NCBI GenBank assembly: GCA_900546515.1 | Contig: URDG01000023.1 | Span: forward strand, 1-43,305 | Source: an uncultured Eubacteriales bacterium | GTDB taxonomy: Bacteria; Bacillota; Clostridia; Oscillospirales; Oscillospiraceae | Direction of reading: 5' to 3' | Length of the DNA stretch: 43,305 nt | Part shown: in pieces, positions 24,908 through 33,300 of the stretch | Position numbering within the stretch: the stretch's first letter is position 1 | How the letters are laid out: every line of letters begins with the position of its first letter | Made by a program: the position numbers and the translations under genes | The notes under the pieces: generated by a model | Database searches by the model: none | What the model saw: only the letters and a program-made list of their open reading frames with translations | Told to the model about the DNA's origin: nothing

Positions 24908-26014
24908 TCAAAGCTCGACCCAGCGGTCCTCCGCTGCCGAGCGCAGGCAGGCGTCGACAAAACGGTTGCCGCGCACGCCGTCGGCAAATGTAGCATACGG
25001 CACGCTGCCGGTGCGGTAGCTGCCGTCGGCTATCGAGCGGTAGAAAGCGAGCATGGCGTTCTTCTCGGCCTCCTGCCAGCCGGGCGCATGCCCCGCCGGC
25101 ATCTCTATATATTTCGCCGTCTCCGGCTGTACGCACTGCGCGTCCATCAGTATCGTCTCATTGCCGAGCCCGCGGTTCCCCACAAGCAGCCTGTCGCACT
25201 GCTCCTGCTGCCAGCTGAACTCCACCGTCTCTCCGCTGACCGTAACGCAGAGATCGTTTTTGTGCCCCAGCATGCATTTCGAGAATATCGCGCTGCCGGG
25301 CGTCCCGTCGGCAAATTCCACCATGACGGCGGTCGTATCGTCCGAGTGCACCTCGATCTCCCGCCCCGTCGCGGGGTCGGTGCGCACGGGATAGTGCGTA
25401 TACATGCGCGCGTAGACCTTTTTTATCGGAGTGCCGGTCACAAAGGAGGCCGTGTCCGCCCAGTGCACGCCTATATCCAGCAGGGCGCGGGCCGGGGACG
25501 TCTCCGGTATGCGGCGCGGGGTATAGTCGTCGTGCCGCGCGACAGAGTCCTGCATGTACCGGCCGGAGACGTAAAGTATCTTTCCGCTCATACCGGCCGC
25601 GATGCGCGCGCGCATTTCGAGCACGGCGGCGTTCATGCGGTACTGATGATTTATCGCGTTGGCCACGCCCGCAGCCTTTGCCGCGGCGGCTACCTTTTCC
25701 GCGCCCTCCGTCGTTATGCTCATCGGCTTTTCGGCATAGATATGCTTTCCGGCAGAAACAGCCGCAAGATTCACCTCGTCGTGGGCGATGTTCGGCGTGC
25801 AGTTATGCACCGTGTGTATTTCGGGGTCCGCCATGATCTCGCGCCAGTCGGCCGTCACATAGTCCGCGTCGAACTCGGCCTTCGTGCGCTCTATATGCTC
25901 CGGCCTGCTCACGCATATCGCGCGTATATGTACGCCCGTCAGGCGGCGCAGCGCCTCATAGTGCTGCCTGCCTATAAAGCCCATGCCGATTATTGCAGCG
26001 TTCAGCTTCTCCAT
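24908..26014 (-). CDS. Gfo/Idh/MocA family oxidoreductase
   Basis: A 368-residue NAD(P)-dependent dehydrogenase. The Rossmann motif GMGFIGRQH (about 10-18), the AEKPMS block near residue 97 and the C-terminal alpha/beta domain with GVHWADTASFVTG. Such enzymes oxidise ring hydroxyls of sugars or inositols, often at C3. The preferred ATG (26014) follows GGAGG by nine bases; the overlapping ATG at 26020 (ATGA overlap with the kinase stop) is too close to that site. Upstream is the FGGY kinase, downstream ThuA. Confidence 0.9.
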   Translation of the reverse strand: MEKLNAAIIGMGFIGRQHYEALRRLTGVHIRAICVSRPEHIERTKAEFDADYVTADWREIMADPEIHTVHNCTPNIAHDEVNLAAVSAGKHIYAEKPMSITTEGAEKVAAAAKAAGVANAINHQYRMNAAVLEMRARIAAGMSGKILYVSGRYMQDSVARHDDYTPRRIPETSPARALLDIGVHWADTASFVTGTPIKKVYARMYTHYPVRTDPATGREIEVHSDDTTAVMVEFADGTPGSAIFSKCMLGHKNDLCVTVSGETVEFSWQQEQCDRLLVGNRGLGNETILMDAQCVQPETAKYIEMPAGHAPGWQEAEKNAMLAFYRSIADGSYRTGSVPYATFADGVRGNRFVDACLRSAAEDRWVEL

Positions 26015-26016
26015 AC

Positions 26017-27486
26017 TCATCTTCCTCCGTATATCGGTGCAAGCGCATCGTGTATGGCCTTGTACTTTTTAAAGAGCTCCTCATATGCCTCGCAGTTCGA
26101 CGCTATCGGTTCGGATACGGACTCTATCTCCACGCAGCGCTCCGCCGCCTCGGCAAAGCTGCCGAACCAGCCCGTGCCTACCGCCGCAAGCATGGCCGTA
26201 CCGAAGGACGAGTCGTCCACCCTGACCTTTTCAAGCTTCATGCCCAGGACATCGGAGACAATCTGCCGCCAGAGCATGCCCTTTGCGCCGCCGCCTATGA
26301 TGCGCAGGCGCGTCATCTTCACATCCAGCTCTTCGAGCGTCTGCATGCAGTCCTTCAGCGACATCGCCACGCCCTCGAGCGTCGCGCGCGTAAAGTGCGC
26401 TGTCGTGTGATGAGAGCTTATGCCGGTGTAGCTGCCGCGCAGCAGCGGATCGTTGTACGGCGTGAGCTCGCCGTTGAGATACGGGTGGAACATAAGTCCC
26501 TCGCTGCCTGCCGGTACTCTCTCCGCGCCGACGTTGAGCTGCACAAACGGCTCACGGCCTATCGCGTCCCTGTACCAGCGGTAGCTTGCCGCACAGCTCG
26601 CCGTGGCCGTGCCGGGATACCACAGTCCCGGCACTACATGCCGGTAATTGAAGATGAACTTCGAGTCGAGCGGCCTGTCGGTGACGACGCAGATGCGCCC
26701 CGCCGTGGCGAGCTTGACCGTGGAATGTCCCTGCTGCACGTTGCCCGCGGCGAGAACCTCCATGACGGTGTCCGTCGTGCCGACCAGCACCTTTGTGCGC
26801 TCGGAGAGGCCGAATTCTCTCGCCGCCTCCGGCGTCACATATCCGGCGAAGTCCGCCGGTTCGCAAAGCCGCGGCAGCCATTCGCGCCTTATGCCGCCCA
26901 CGGCGCACAGCTCATCCGACCAGCACTGGCGTCCGGCGTCATAGAACATCGAGCCCATCGCGTCTATATGGTCCGTCTCTATCGTGCCTGTGAGCCTGTA
27001 GCGCAGATAGTCCTTTGCAAAGAGGATGCAGTCTATCTTTTCCCAGACCTCCGGCTCGTGCTTTTTCAGCCACATGAACTGCGGCAGCGTCCACACGGTC
27101 GTGGGCGCGTTCATTGTCTGCGCCATGATCGTGTCAAGGCAGTGCTCCTTGAGCCAGTTTACCTCCCCGGTACTGCGCTGATCCGTCCAGAGTATCGCGC
27201 GGCGGATCACGTTTCTGTCCCTATCCAGCAGCACCGCCGTGTGTGTCGCCGCGTCAGGCGCAAGCGCGGTTATCTGCCCGCAGTCTGCGCCGGACTCCTC
27301 CAGCACCTGCGCAAGAGCCGTGCGGAAGGCCCTGCACCAGTCCTCCGGGTCCTGCTCGCTCCAGCCCACCCTGGGGTAATACGTAGGGTATTCGCATCCG
27401 GCAGTCGCGGCTATCCTGCCGTCCTGTGCCAGCAGCGTCAGCTTCACGGAGCCGCTGCCTATATCCGCACCCAATACATATTCCAT
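26017..27486 (-). CDS. FGGY family carbohydrate kinase (XylB-like)
   Basis: A 489-residue sugar kinase. N-terminal phosphate-binding signature LGADIGSGSVKLTLL (5-19), the WTDQRST block near residue 105, and the C-terminal motif GGGAKGMLWRQIVSDVLG. It resembles xylulokinase-type members, but substrate (ketopentose, ketohexose or another sugar) cannot be assigned. ATG with AAGGACGG upstream. It is the third gene of the YesL-to-ThuA operon; the oxidoreductase starts at or a few bases from its stop. Confidence 0.9.
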   Translation of the reverse strand: MEYVLGADIGSGSVKLTLLAQDGRIAATAGCEYPTYYPRVGWSEQDPEDWCRAFRTALAQVLEESGADCGQITALAPDAATHTAVLLDRDRNVIRRAILWTDQRSTGEVNWLKEHCLDTIMAQTMNAPTTVWTLPQFMWLKKHEPEVWEKIDCILFAKDYLRYRLTGTIETDHIDAMGSMFYDAGRQCWSDELCAVGGIRREWLPRLCEPADFAGYVTPEAAREFGLSERTKVLVGTTDTVMEVLAAGNVQQGHSTVKLATAGRICVVTDRPLDSKFIFNYRHVVPGLWYPGTATASCAASYRWYRDAIGREPFVQLNVGAERVPAGSEGLMFHPYLNGELTPYNDPLLRGSYTGISSHHTTAHFTRATLEGVAMSLKDCMQTLEELDVKMTRLRIIGGGAKGMLWRQIVSDVLGMKLEKVRVDDSSFGTAMLAAVGTGWFGSFAEAAERCVEIESVSEPIASNCEAYEELFKKYKAIHDALAPIYGGR

Positions 27487-27499
27487 ATTTTCACCGTCC

Positions 27500-28000
27500 T
27501 TAATTTAATATCTTATCTGTGTCAGCCTGCGCATCGTCTCTGCACAGCACCGTAAACCCGTCCAGGAATTCAGCTCCGTCGACTCCGCTGAGCACGCCCG
27601 CTCTGTGCAGGCGCACATCCGCATCCTCCAGCAATTCCGGCGTATCGGTTATATACATGAACGATACGCTCTGCCTGAGATCCGCCGCAAGCTGCACCGA
27701 GGCCGCCATGAACTGCGCCGTGTCGGCCGCATTCATGGCGTCCGCATCGTAGGGGTAATAATTCACCTGCACGAGCGGGGCAGCAGAGCCGCCGTCAGCC
27801 AGCGCGGCGGAGAATATCTCGCCGAGCGCGTCCAGCTGTTCCCCGCTCACCTCTGCCATTGTCACGAGCCCTATCTGGAGATCCGGCCGCACCTCGTTTT
27901 TCTTCTGCGATATGAAATTCAGCGCGAGCACGAGCACGAGAAGCGCGCCTAAGACATACCATTTATAATAGTACCAGAAATTTTCAAGCTTTTCTCTCAT
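27500..28000 (-). CDS. Single-pass membrane protein, unknown
   Basis: A 166-residue protein with an N-terminal basic/aromatic start (MREKLENFWYYYKWYVLG), one hydrophobic span at about 14-31 and a hydrophilic, acidic outer part of about 130 residues. No family recognised. The ATG overlaps the YesL-like gene stop by four bases (ATGA), implying close functional coupling. The aromatic N-terminus and the YesL pairing suggest a membrane partner of that protein; this is inference. Confidence 0.75.
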   Translation of the reverse strand: MREKLENFWYYYKWYVLGALLVLVLALNFISQKKNEVRPDLQIGLVTMAEVSGEQLDALGEIFSAALADGGSAAPLVQVNYYPYDADAMNAADTAQFMAASVQLAADLRQSVSFMYITDTPELLEDADVRLHRAGVLSGVDGAEFLDGFTVLCRDDAQADTDKILN

Positions 28001-28746
28001 TGCGCATCATCCCCCGACGGGAAAAATTCGTTGAACACCGGCAGAAATATCAGGCTGAAGGTCATCACGCCTACGGCGTAAAAGCCAACGAGCAGCACAA
28101 AAAACGCATACAAATAATACCGCGCACAGAGCGCCAGCGCGGCAAGCGCGAACATGACCGCCGCAAACGAACGCCCTTTGCCCGCAAATATCAGCAGCAG
28201 CGCATTTTTCAGCACATTGCCGAAGGGCAGCTCTACGTTTGCGAGCTGCTGGTAGCTCAGCGCCGTGAGGCCGGTCAGCACAAAGCCGCATACGGCAAAC
28301 AGCATCGAGTACATAAGTCCCAGCCCGCCGCTGACGGCTATAATGAGCCGCAGCGCATAAACGTAGCCGGACCACAGCGCGCCGAGTATTGCCGAGAGCA
28401 GCATGGCCTTTTTCCACTCGCGCCTGACGCACTCCTTATAATCATCCCACCACCACACGGGCACGCCGCGCACTATTCTCATGCAGTTGTAGTGCAGCGC
28501 CGTGACGCCGGGGCCTGCCAGTACGAAAAACACATACGTGCCAGCCCACGAGAGGCTGTCCCACAGCTCCGTGAGGAAGAAGAGGCAGGCAAAGCACGGC
28601 AGGAGCCATGCAAACGTGACAAGATTCGTCCAGAAAAGCGGCATGAAGTGCTCTTCAAGTATCTGAAACCAGCGTCCCAGCCCGCCCCGCGGGACATCGG
28701 CGGGCATCTTGACAAAATTGCTCCAGAATCTGCTCAGCTTGGCCAT
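27997..28746 (-). CDS. YesL-like (DUF624) membrane protein
   Basis: A 249-residue polytopic protein with about five hydrophobic spans, the basic linker DDYKECVRREWKKAMLL and the FFLTELWD/WD patterns of the YesL family. YesL genes are habitually found beside carbohydrate transporters and YesMN regulators; the molecular role is unclear. ATG with GAGGAGG upstream and a promoter at 28783-28810. First gene of the operon leading to ThuA. Confidence 0.8.
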   Translation of the reverse strand: MAKLSRFWSNFVKMPADVPRGGLGRWFQILEEHFMPLFWTNLVTFAWLLPCFACLFFLTELWDSLSWAGTYVFFVLAGPGVTALHYNCMRIVRGVPVWWWDDYKECVRREWKKAMLLSAILGALWSGYVYALRLIIAVSGGLGLMYSMLFAVCGFVLTGLTALSYQQLANVELPFGNVLKNALLLIFAGKGRSFAAVMFALAALALCARYYLYAFFVLLVGFYAVGVMTFSLIFLPVFNEFFPSGDDAQ

Positions 28747-28782
28747 GGCTTCCTCCTCCGTGTAAGTCGTTTCTTTTATTAA

Positions 28783-28810
28783 ATATTACTATAACATTCC
28801 TCAAAGTCAA
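28783..28810 (-). promoter_or_regulatory. Promoter of the YesL-to-ThuA operon
   Basis: On the minus strand TTGACT (28810-28805), a 16-base spacer and TAATAT (28788-28783), about 35 bases before the ATG. It is divergent from the GalM-like promoter. Confidence 0.65.
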
Positions 28811-28876
28811 ACACCATATATGTGATTTGTGCTGTTTTTCATTTTTATTATTAACCTTATCCATTGTTAAAGTATA

Positions 28877-28905
28877 TTGCTTTTGATAAGCGGCTGAGTT
28901 AAAAT
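28877..28905 (+). promoter_or_regulatory. Promoter of the GalM-to-LarA operon
   Basis: TTGCTT (28877-28882), a 17-base spacer and TAAAAT (28900-28905), about 45 bases before the first ATG. The 66 bases between this and the divergent promoter are AT-rich and the likely site for a shared regulator. Confidence 0.6.
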
Positions 28906-28950
28906 TTGTACAGATTACCATACCAGACATCTGCAAAGGAGCTGATTTCA

Positions 28951-29829
28951 ATGCCTCTTATTACAATAAAAAATCAGGAGCTCACCGTCACGCTCGACTC
29001 TGCCGGCGCTGTGCTGCACAGTATAGTGATGGACGGCCGGGAATATCTCTGGCAGGGAGATCCTGCGTTCTGGAAGCGCAGGGATGCGAACCTTTTTCCC
29101 TACGTGGGCCGTCTCACCGAGGGCAAATATATCTACAGAGGGCAGGAGTATTCTCTGCCCATACACGGCTTCTGTATAGGCACGGAATTTGAAGTTGAAG
29201 AGCAGAGCGGCGGCAGCGTCACCTTCCTGCTCACCGACAATGCCGAGCGCCGCGCGATGTTCCCGTTTGCTTTCGCTTTCCGCGTGCGCTATGCGCTTGA
29301 CGGAAACCGCATCATAAAGACCTGCACCGTGGAAAACCGGGACGAAAAGCTCATGCACTTCGGCTTCGGCGGGCATCCCGGCTTCAATGTGCCGGTCGGC
29401 GGCGAGGGCGGATTCACCGACTGGTACCTTGAATTTGACAACGCGGCAGAGCCTGTGCGCGTCGACCTTGACCCCTCGAACTACCGCCTCGCCGGAACGA
29501 CGCAGCCTTTCCCGCTCAGGGACGGCCGCATCTTACCGCTCACGCACTCCATGTTTGATCTCGACGCCGTCGTCCTCGGCGGCACGGACAGGGCCGTCAC
29601 GCTTAAAAGCGAAAAAAGCGCGCACAGCGTGAAGGTAAGCTTCCCCGGCATGGGCTTTGTCGGCTTCTGGCACGCGCCGCACACCGAGGCTCCCTATGTC
29701 TGCATAGAGCCGTGGGTTTCTCTCCCCTCTCACAGCGCATATATGGAGGATATTGAAAAACAGGAGCATCTCATCACGCTTGAAAGCGGCGGGATCTATG
29801 AAAACGTTGTGACCATAGAGGTAATGTAA
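28951..29829 (+). CDS. Aldose-1-epimerase-like protein
   Basis: A 292-residue GalM-superfamily protein (LacX-like). The fold is a beta-sandwich that interconverts alpha and beta sugar anomers. Visible blocks are NLFPYVGRL, LPIHGF with the catalytic-type His, and HFGFGGHPGFNVP with a second His, plus a final CIEPWVSLP. ATG at 28951 follows GGAG by nine bases; an upstream frame start at 28906 has no ribosome site. First gene of a five- to six-gene operon, suggesting a sugar ligand for the pathway. Confidence 0.88.
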   Translation: MPLITIKNQELTVTLDSAGAVLHSIVMDGREYLWQGDPAFWKRRDANLFPYVGRLTEGKYIYRGQEYSLPIHGFCIGTEFEVEEQSGGSVTFLLTDNAERRAMFPFAFAFRVRYALDGNRIIKTCTVENRDEKLMHFGFGGHPGFNVPVGGEGGFTDWYLEFDNAAEPVRVDLDPSNYRLAGTTQPFPLRDGRILPLTHSMFDLDAVVLGGTDRAVTLKSEKSAHSVKVSFPGMGFVGFWHAPHTEAPYVCIEPWVSLPSHSAYMEDIEKQEHLITLESGGIYENVVTIEVM

Positions 29830-29834
29830 AAATT

Positions 29835-31043
29835 ATGTCTTCTTTCATCACCGAACCCGAACGCAGAACCGAAATAAGCGATAGATGCGATGTGCTCGTA
29901 TGCGGCGGCGGCATCGCCGGGGCCGCGGCGGCGCTTGCAGCGAGGCGGCATGGCGCGGACGTGCTGCTTATAGAGCGCGAATACGCCCTCGGCGGGCTGG
30001 CGACACTCGGCCTCGTCACCTATTATCTCCCGCTCTGCGACGGGCGCGGCCGTCAGGTCAGCTTCGGCCTCGCCGAGGAGCTTCTGAAGCTCTCGATCGT
30101 CCACGGCGGCGAAGGCGAGATTGACGGCAATCCGTGGTTCACCGGCGGCAGTCTGGAGGAGCGGTGCCGTCAGCGCTACCGCGTGCGCTATAACGCCAAC
30201 CTGTTCGCCATCGAGCTTGAGCAGCAGCTCGTGCGGGAAGGCGTGCGCATACTCTACGGCAGCTCCGTCTGCGCCGTGGACGAGTGCGGCGGCCGCATCC
30301 GCAGCGTGATCGTCGAAAACCGTTCCGGGCGCTCCGCGATCGCCGCAAAATGGGTCATAGACGCGACCGGCGACGCGCGCGTGTGCGATCTCTCATCGGC
30401 CGCTACCGCCGTATTTTCGCAGGGTAATGTTCCCGCGGCATGGTTTTACCACACCTCCGAGGGGCGCTACCGGCTCAACGCGCTCGGCTTCAGCGACATT
30501 CCCGACAGCATGAAAACGCCCGAACAGCTTGAGCGGGACAAAAGCTCCATACGCTTTACCGGCATAGATGCCGGCGAGGTCAGCCGTCTTACCGTGCTCT
30601 CGCACAGCATGCTCATGGACGAATTTCTCAGGAGCGGCGGCGACAGCGAGCTGCACGCGCTCTCTACCATGGCATCCATTCCGCAGCTGCGCATGACGCG
30701 CCGCCTCGTGGGACTTTATACCCAGAGCGACACATCGCCGCACTGCACGCTTCCGGACAGCATCGGCCTCATTTCGGACTGGCGCAGAGCCGGGCCCGTA
30801 TACGAGCTTTCGTTCGGCACTCTGGCGAGCGGGAGGCCCGGCAACCTGCTGGCTGCGGGGCGCTGCATATCCGTGACGGACTCGATGTGGGACATTACCC
30901 GGGTAATACCGGCCTGCGCCGTCACCGGTCAGGCTGCCGGCACCGCAGCAGCCATGTTTGAAAATATAAACGCCGTCGACATGGCCGCGCTGCAGCACGC
31001 GCTGCGGCAGGACGGCGCCGTAATACACGAAAACGAACTCTGA
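29835..31043 (+). CDS. FAD-dependent oxidoreductase
   Basis: A 402-residue flavoprotein. The dinucleotide-binding motif VLVCGGGIAGAAAALAAR lies near residues 20-37 followed by the acidic turn EREYALGG and the second half-motif VIDATGDARV near 175. It resembles the FAD_oxidored family found in sugar loci, not the GlcD type. ATG follows GAGGT by about 12 bases, only five bases after the GalM-like stop. The substrate is unknown; a sugar or sugar-derived alcohol is plausible. Confidence 0.82.
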   Translation: MSSFITEPERRTEISDRCDVLVCGGGIAGAAAALAARRHGADVLLIEREYALGGLATLGLVTYYLPLCDGRGRQVSFGLAEELLKLSIVHGGEGEIDGNPWFTGGSLEERCRQRYRVRYNANLFAIELEQQLVREGVRILYGSSVCAVDECGGRIRSVIVENRSGRSAIAAKWVIDATGDARVCDLSSAATAVFSQGNVPAAWFYHTSEGRYRLNALGFSDIPDSMKTPEQLERDKSSIRFTGIDAGEVSRLTVLSHSMLMDEFLRSGGDSELHALSTMASIPQLRMTRRLVGLYTQSDTSPHCTLPDSIGLISDWRRAGPVYELSFGTLASGRPGNLLAAGRCISVTDSMWDITRVIPACAVTGQAAGTAAAMFENINAVDMAALQHALRQDGAVIHENEL

Positions 31044-31073
31044 CAGAAAACAAAAGGAAACAAGGAGGAGCAA

Positions 31074-32492
31074 ATGTCAAGCTACAACAAACTCACGCCT
31101 GAGCTTGCCGCGGAGCTGCGCGCCATCGTGGGCGAACGCCGCTTCGAGTACGGCGATCAGGTGAAGGAGAACTACTCACACGACGAAATGCCCATCTACG
31201 GCAAGTACATGCCGGAGGCCGTGTGCTTTGTGACGAGCACGGAGGAGGTCTCCGAAATAATGAAGCTCTGCCACGCAAACCGCATCCCCGTCACCGTGCG
31301 CGGCGCAGGCACCGGGCTTGTAGGCGGCTGCGTCCCAATTCACGGCGGTATCGTCCTCTGCACAGAGCGCATGAATAAGATCCTGTCGTATGACATGAAA
31401 AACCTCGTCGTTCACACCCAGCCCGGCGTGCTGCTGTGCGACCTTGCGGCCGACGCCATGACGCACGGGCTCATGTATCCGCCCGATCCCGGCGAAAAGA
31501 CCGCCACCGTCGGCGGCAACGTCTCAACGAATGCGGGCGGCATGCGCGCGGTCAAGTACGGCGTGACGCGCGACTATGTGCTTGCAATGACTGTCGTTCT
31601 CCCGAACGGCGACATTATGAAGCTCGGCAAGACCGTGTGCAAGACGAGCTCCGGCTACAGTCTGCTGCACCTGATGATAGGCTCGGAGGGTACTCTCGGC
31701 ATCATCACGGAGCTCACTCTCAAGCTCATCCCGAAGCCCATCATGGACGTCAGCCTCATTCTCCCGTTCAGTGACATTGCCGCCGCTATCGCCTCCGTGC
31801 CCGAGATAAAGCTTGCGAATCTCGACCCCCAGTCGATAGAGTTCATGGAGCGCGACATCGTCGATTCTTCCGCCGCATTCACCGGCAACGCCGTGTTCCC
31901 GACTGTGGTCAACGGCAAGGAGGCCGGGGCGTATATTCTCGTCACGCTCGTCGGCGACAACGAGGCGGAGCTTACCATGAAGATGGACCGCCTCGGAGAG
32001 CTTGCCGAAAAGGTCGGCGCATACGACGTTCTCGTCGTGTGGACCGCAAGCCTGAAAAAAGATGTCTGGGCTGCGAGAAGCGCATTTCTTACGGTCATCG
32101 AGGCCGAGACGAAGCTTCTCGACGAGATGGACGTCGTCGTCCCGGTCGACCGCATTGCGGACTTTCTCGTCTACAGCCACGATGTGGCGGAGGAAAACGG
32201 CCTGCGTCTGCGCTCCTTCGGTCACGCAGGAGACGGTAACCTGCATATCTACTGCTGCTCCAACGATCTTGACGAGGCCGAGTTCAAGCGCCGCACGAAG
32301 CTCATCATGGACAAGTGCTACACCAAATGCACCGAGTTCGGCGGCCAGGTCTCCGGCGAACACTCCATAGGCCATGCCAAGAAGGAGTACCTGCGTGAGA
32401 GCGTAGGCGATACCGCCTACGGCCTTATGGGTGCGATAAAAAAAGTATTCGACCCCGACGGGATACTCAATCCCGGCAAGGTCTGCATGTGA
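31074..32492 (+). CDS. FAD-linked oxidase, GlcD/LctD type
   Basis: A 472-residue flavoenzyme: FAD_binding_4 (VAO/PCMH fold) at about 45-225 with VTVRGAGTGLVGGC, DPGEKTATVGGNVSTNAGG and LMIGSEGTLGIIT, then an FAD-oxidase C domain with GHAGDGNLH and SGEHSIGHAKK, whose Glu-His is the catalytic pair of D-2-hydroxyacid dehydrogenases. Known relatives oxidise D-lactate or glycolate; in Acetobacterium woodii the homologue LctD works with an EtfBC pair. Here the downstream EtfB begins 13 bases after the stop and EtfA and a LarA follow, the same gene set. Start ATG with GGAGG. Confidence 0.9.
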   Translation: MSSYNKLTPELAAELRAIVGERRFEYGDQVKENYSHDEMPIYGKYMPEAVCFVTSTEEVSEIMKLCHANRIPVTVRGAGTGLVGGCVPIHGGIVLCTERMNKILSYDMKNLVVHTQPGVLLCDLAADAMTHGLMYPPDPGEKTATVGGNVSTNAGGMRAVKYGVTRDYVLAMTVVLPNGDIMKLGKTVCKTSSGYSLLHLMIGSEGTLGIITELTLKLIPKPIMDVSLILPFSDIAAAIASVPEIKLANLDPQSIEFMERDIVDSSAAFTGNAVFPTVVNGKEAGAYILVTLVGDNEAELTMKMDRLGELAEKVGAYDVLVVWTASLKKDVWAARSAFLTVIEAETKLLDEMDVVVPVDRIADFLVYSHDVAEENGLRLRSFGHAGDGNLHIYCCSNDLDEAEFKRRTKLIMDKCYTKCTEFGGQVSGEHSIGHAKKEYLRESVGDTAYGLMGAIKKVFDPDGILNPGKVCM

Positions 32493-32505
32493 GGAGGGAA
32501 CCGGA

Positions 32506-33300
32506 ATGCTGAATATACTTGTGTGCGTAAAGCAGGTTCCCGACGTGAACCTCGTAAAAATAGACCCCATGACCGGCAGCCTTATCCGCAAGGGCGTGCC
32601 CGCCATTCTCAATCCGCTGGACGCCAACGCCCTTGAGGCTGCGGTGCAGGTCAGGGAGCGGTACGGCGGCAGCGTCACCTGCATCACAATGGGACCGGAT
32701 CAGGCCATTGAGGCGCTGCGCGAATGTCTCGCCGCAGGCGCGGACAGGGCCGTGCTTCTGTCCGACCGCGCCTTTGCAAACGCCGACACTCTGGCCACAA
32801 GCTACGTCATTGCCTCCGCGGCAAAAATGCTGGGCGATTTTGACCTCATCTTCTGCGGCAAGGAATCGCTCGACGGTGCGACCGGGCAGATGGGCTCCCA
32901 GCTTGCAGAGCGCTTCGACGCCAGTCAGATAAGCTCCATGTCGAAGATCGTTTCCGTCGATACGCAGCGCGGTACCGTCACCGCCGAGCGCGAGCTTGAG
33001 CGCGGCGCCGAGCTCACCGAGGCGCAGTACCCCTGCCTGTTCACCGTGGAAAAAACGAACTACCGCCCGCGCATACCCAATCTGAAAAGCTGGAAGGCCA
33101 GCCGCACGGCGGAGATCACGAAATATACGTCAAAGGACATTCCGGGGCTTGACCCCGATCAGATCGGCGATCCCGGCTCGCCGACGAAGGTGCCGCGCAC
33201 CTATCCGCCCGAGGCCGGCGCCAAGGGTGTCATGGTCGACGAGGGCAGCGTCGAAAAGAGCGCAGACAGGCTCGTTGAGACCATCAGGGAGGTGCTGTAA
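32506..33300 (+). CDS. etfB: Electron transfer flavoprotein beta subunit (EtfB1)
   Basis: A 264-residue subunit that accepts electrons from a flavin dehydrogenase and passes them on. The ETF beta-like fold begins NILVCVKQVPD, includes NPLDANALEAAVQVRE, and the flavin/nucleotide pocket DGATGQMGSQLAE (123-135). This resembles the DGDTAQVGPQ motif of bifurcating Etfs but differs at several positions, so energy-coupled electron confurcation is possible but not shown. ATG follows GGAGGG. EtfA starts on its stop codon. Confidence 0.92.
   Translation: MLNILVCVKQVPDVNLVKIDPMTGSLIRKGVPAILNPLDANALEAAVQVRERYGGSVTCITMGPDQAIEALRECLAAGADRAVLLSDRAFANADTLATSYVIASAAKMLGDFDLIFCGKESLDGATGQMGSQLAERFDASQISSMSKIVSVDTQRGTVTAERELERGAELTEAQYPCLFTVEKTNYRPRIPNLKSWKASRTAEITKYTSKDIPGLDPDQIGDPGSPTKVPRTYPPEAGAKGVMVDEGSVEKSADRLVETIREVL

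Noticed and set aside
24299..26410. Long plus-strand frame opposite the ThuA, oxidoreductase and kinase genes
   Set aside because: Antisense to three recognisable genes with good starts; no domain of its own.
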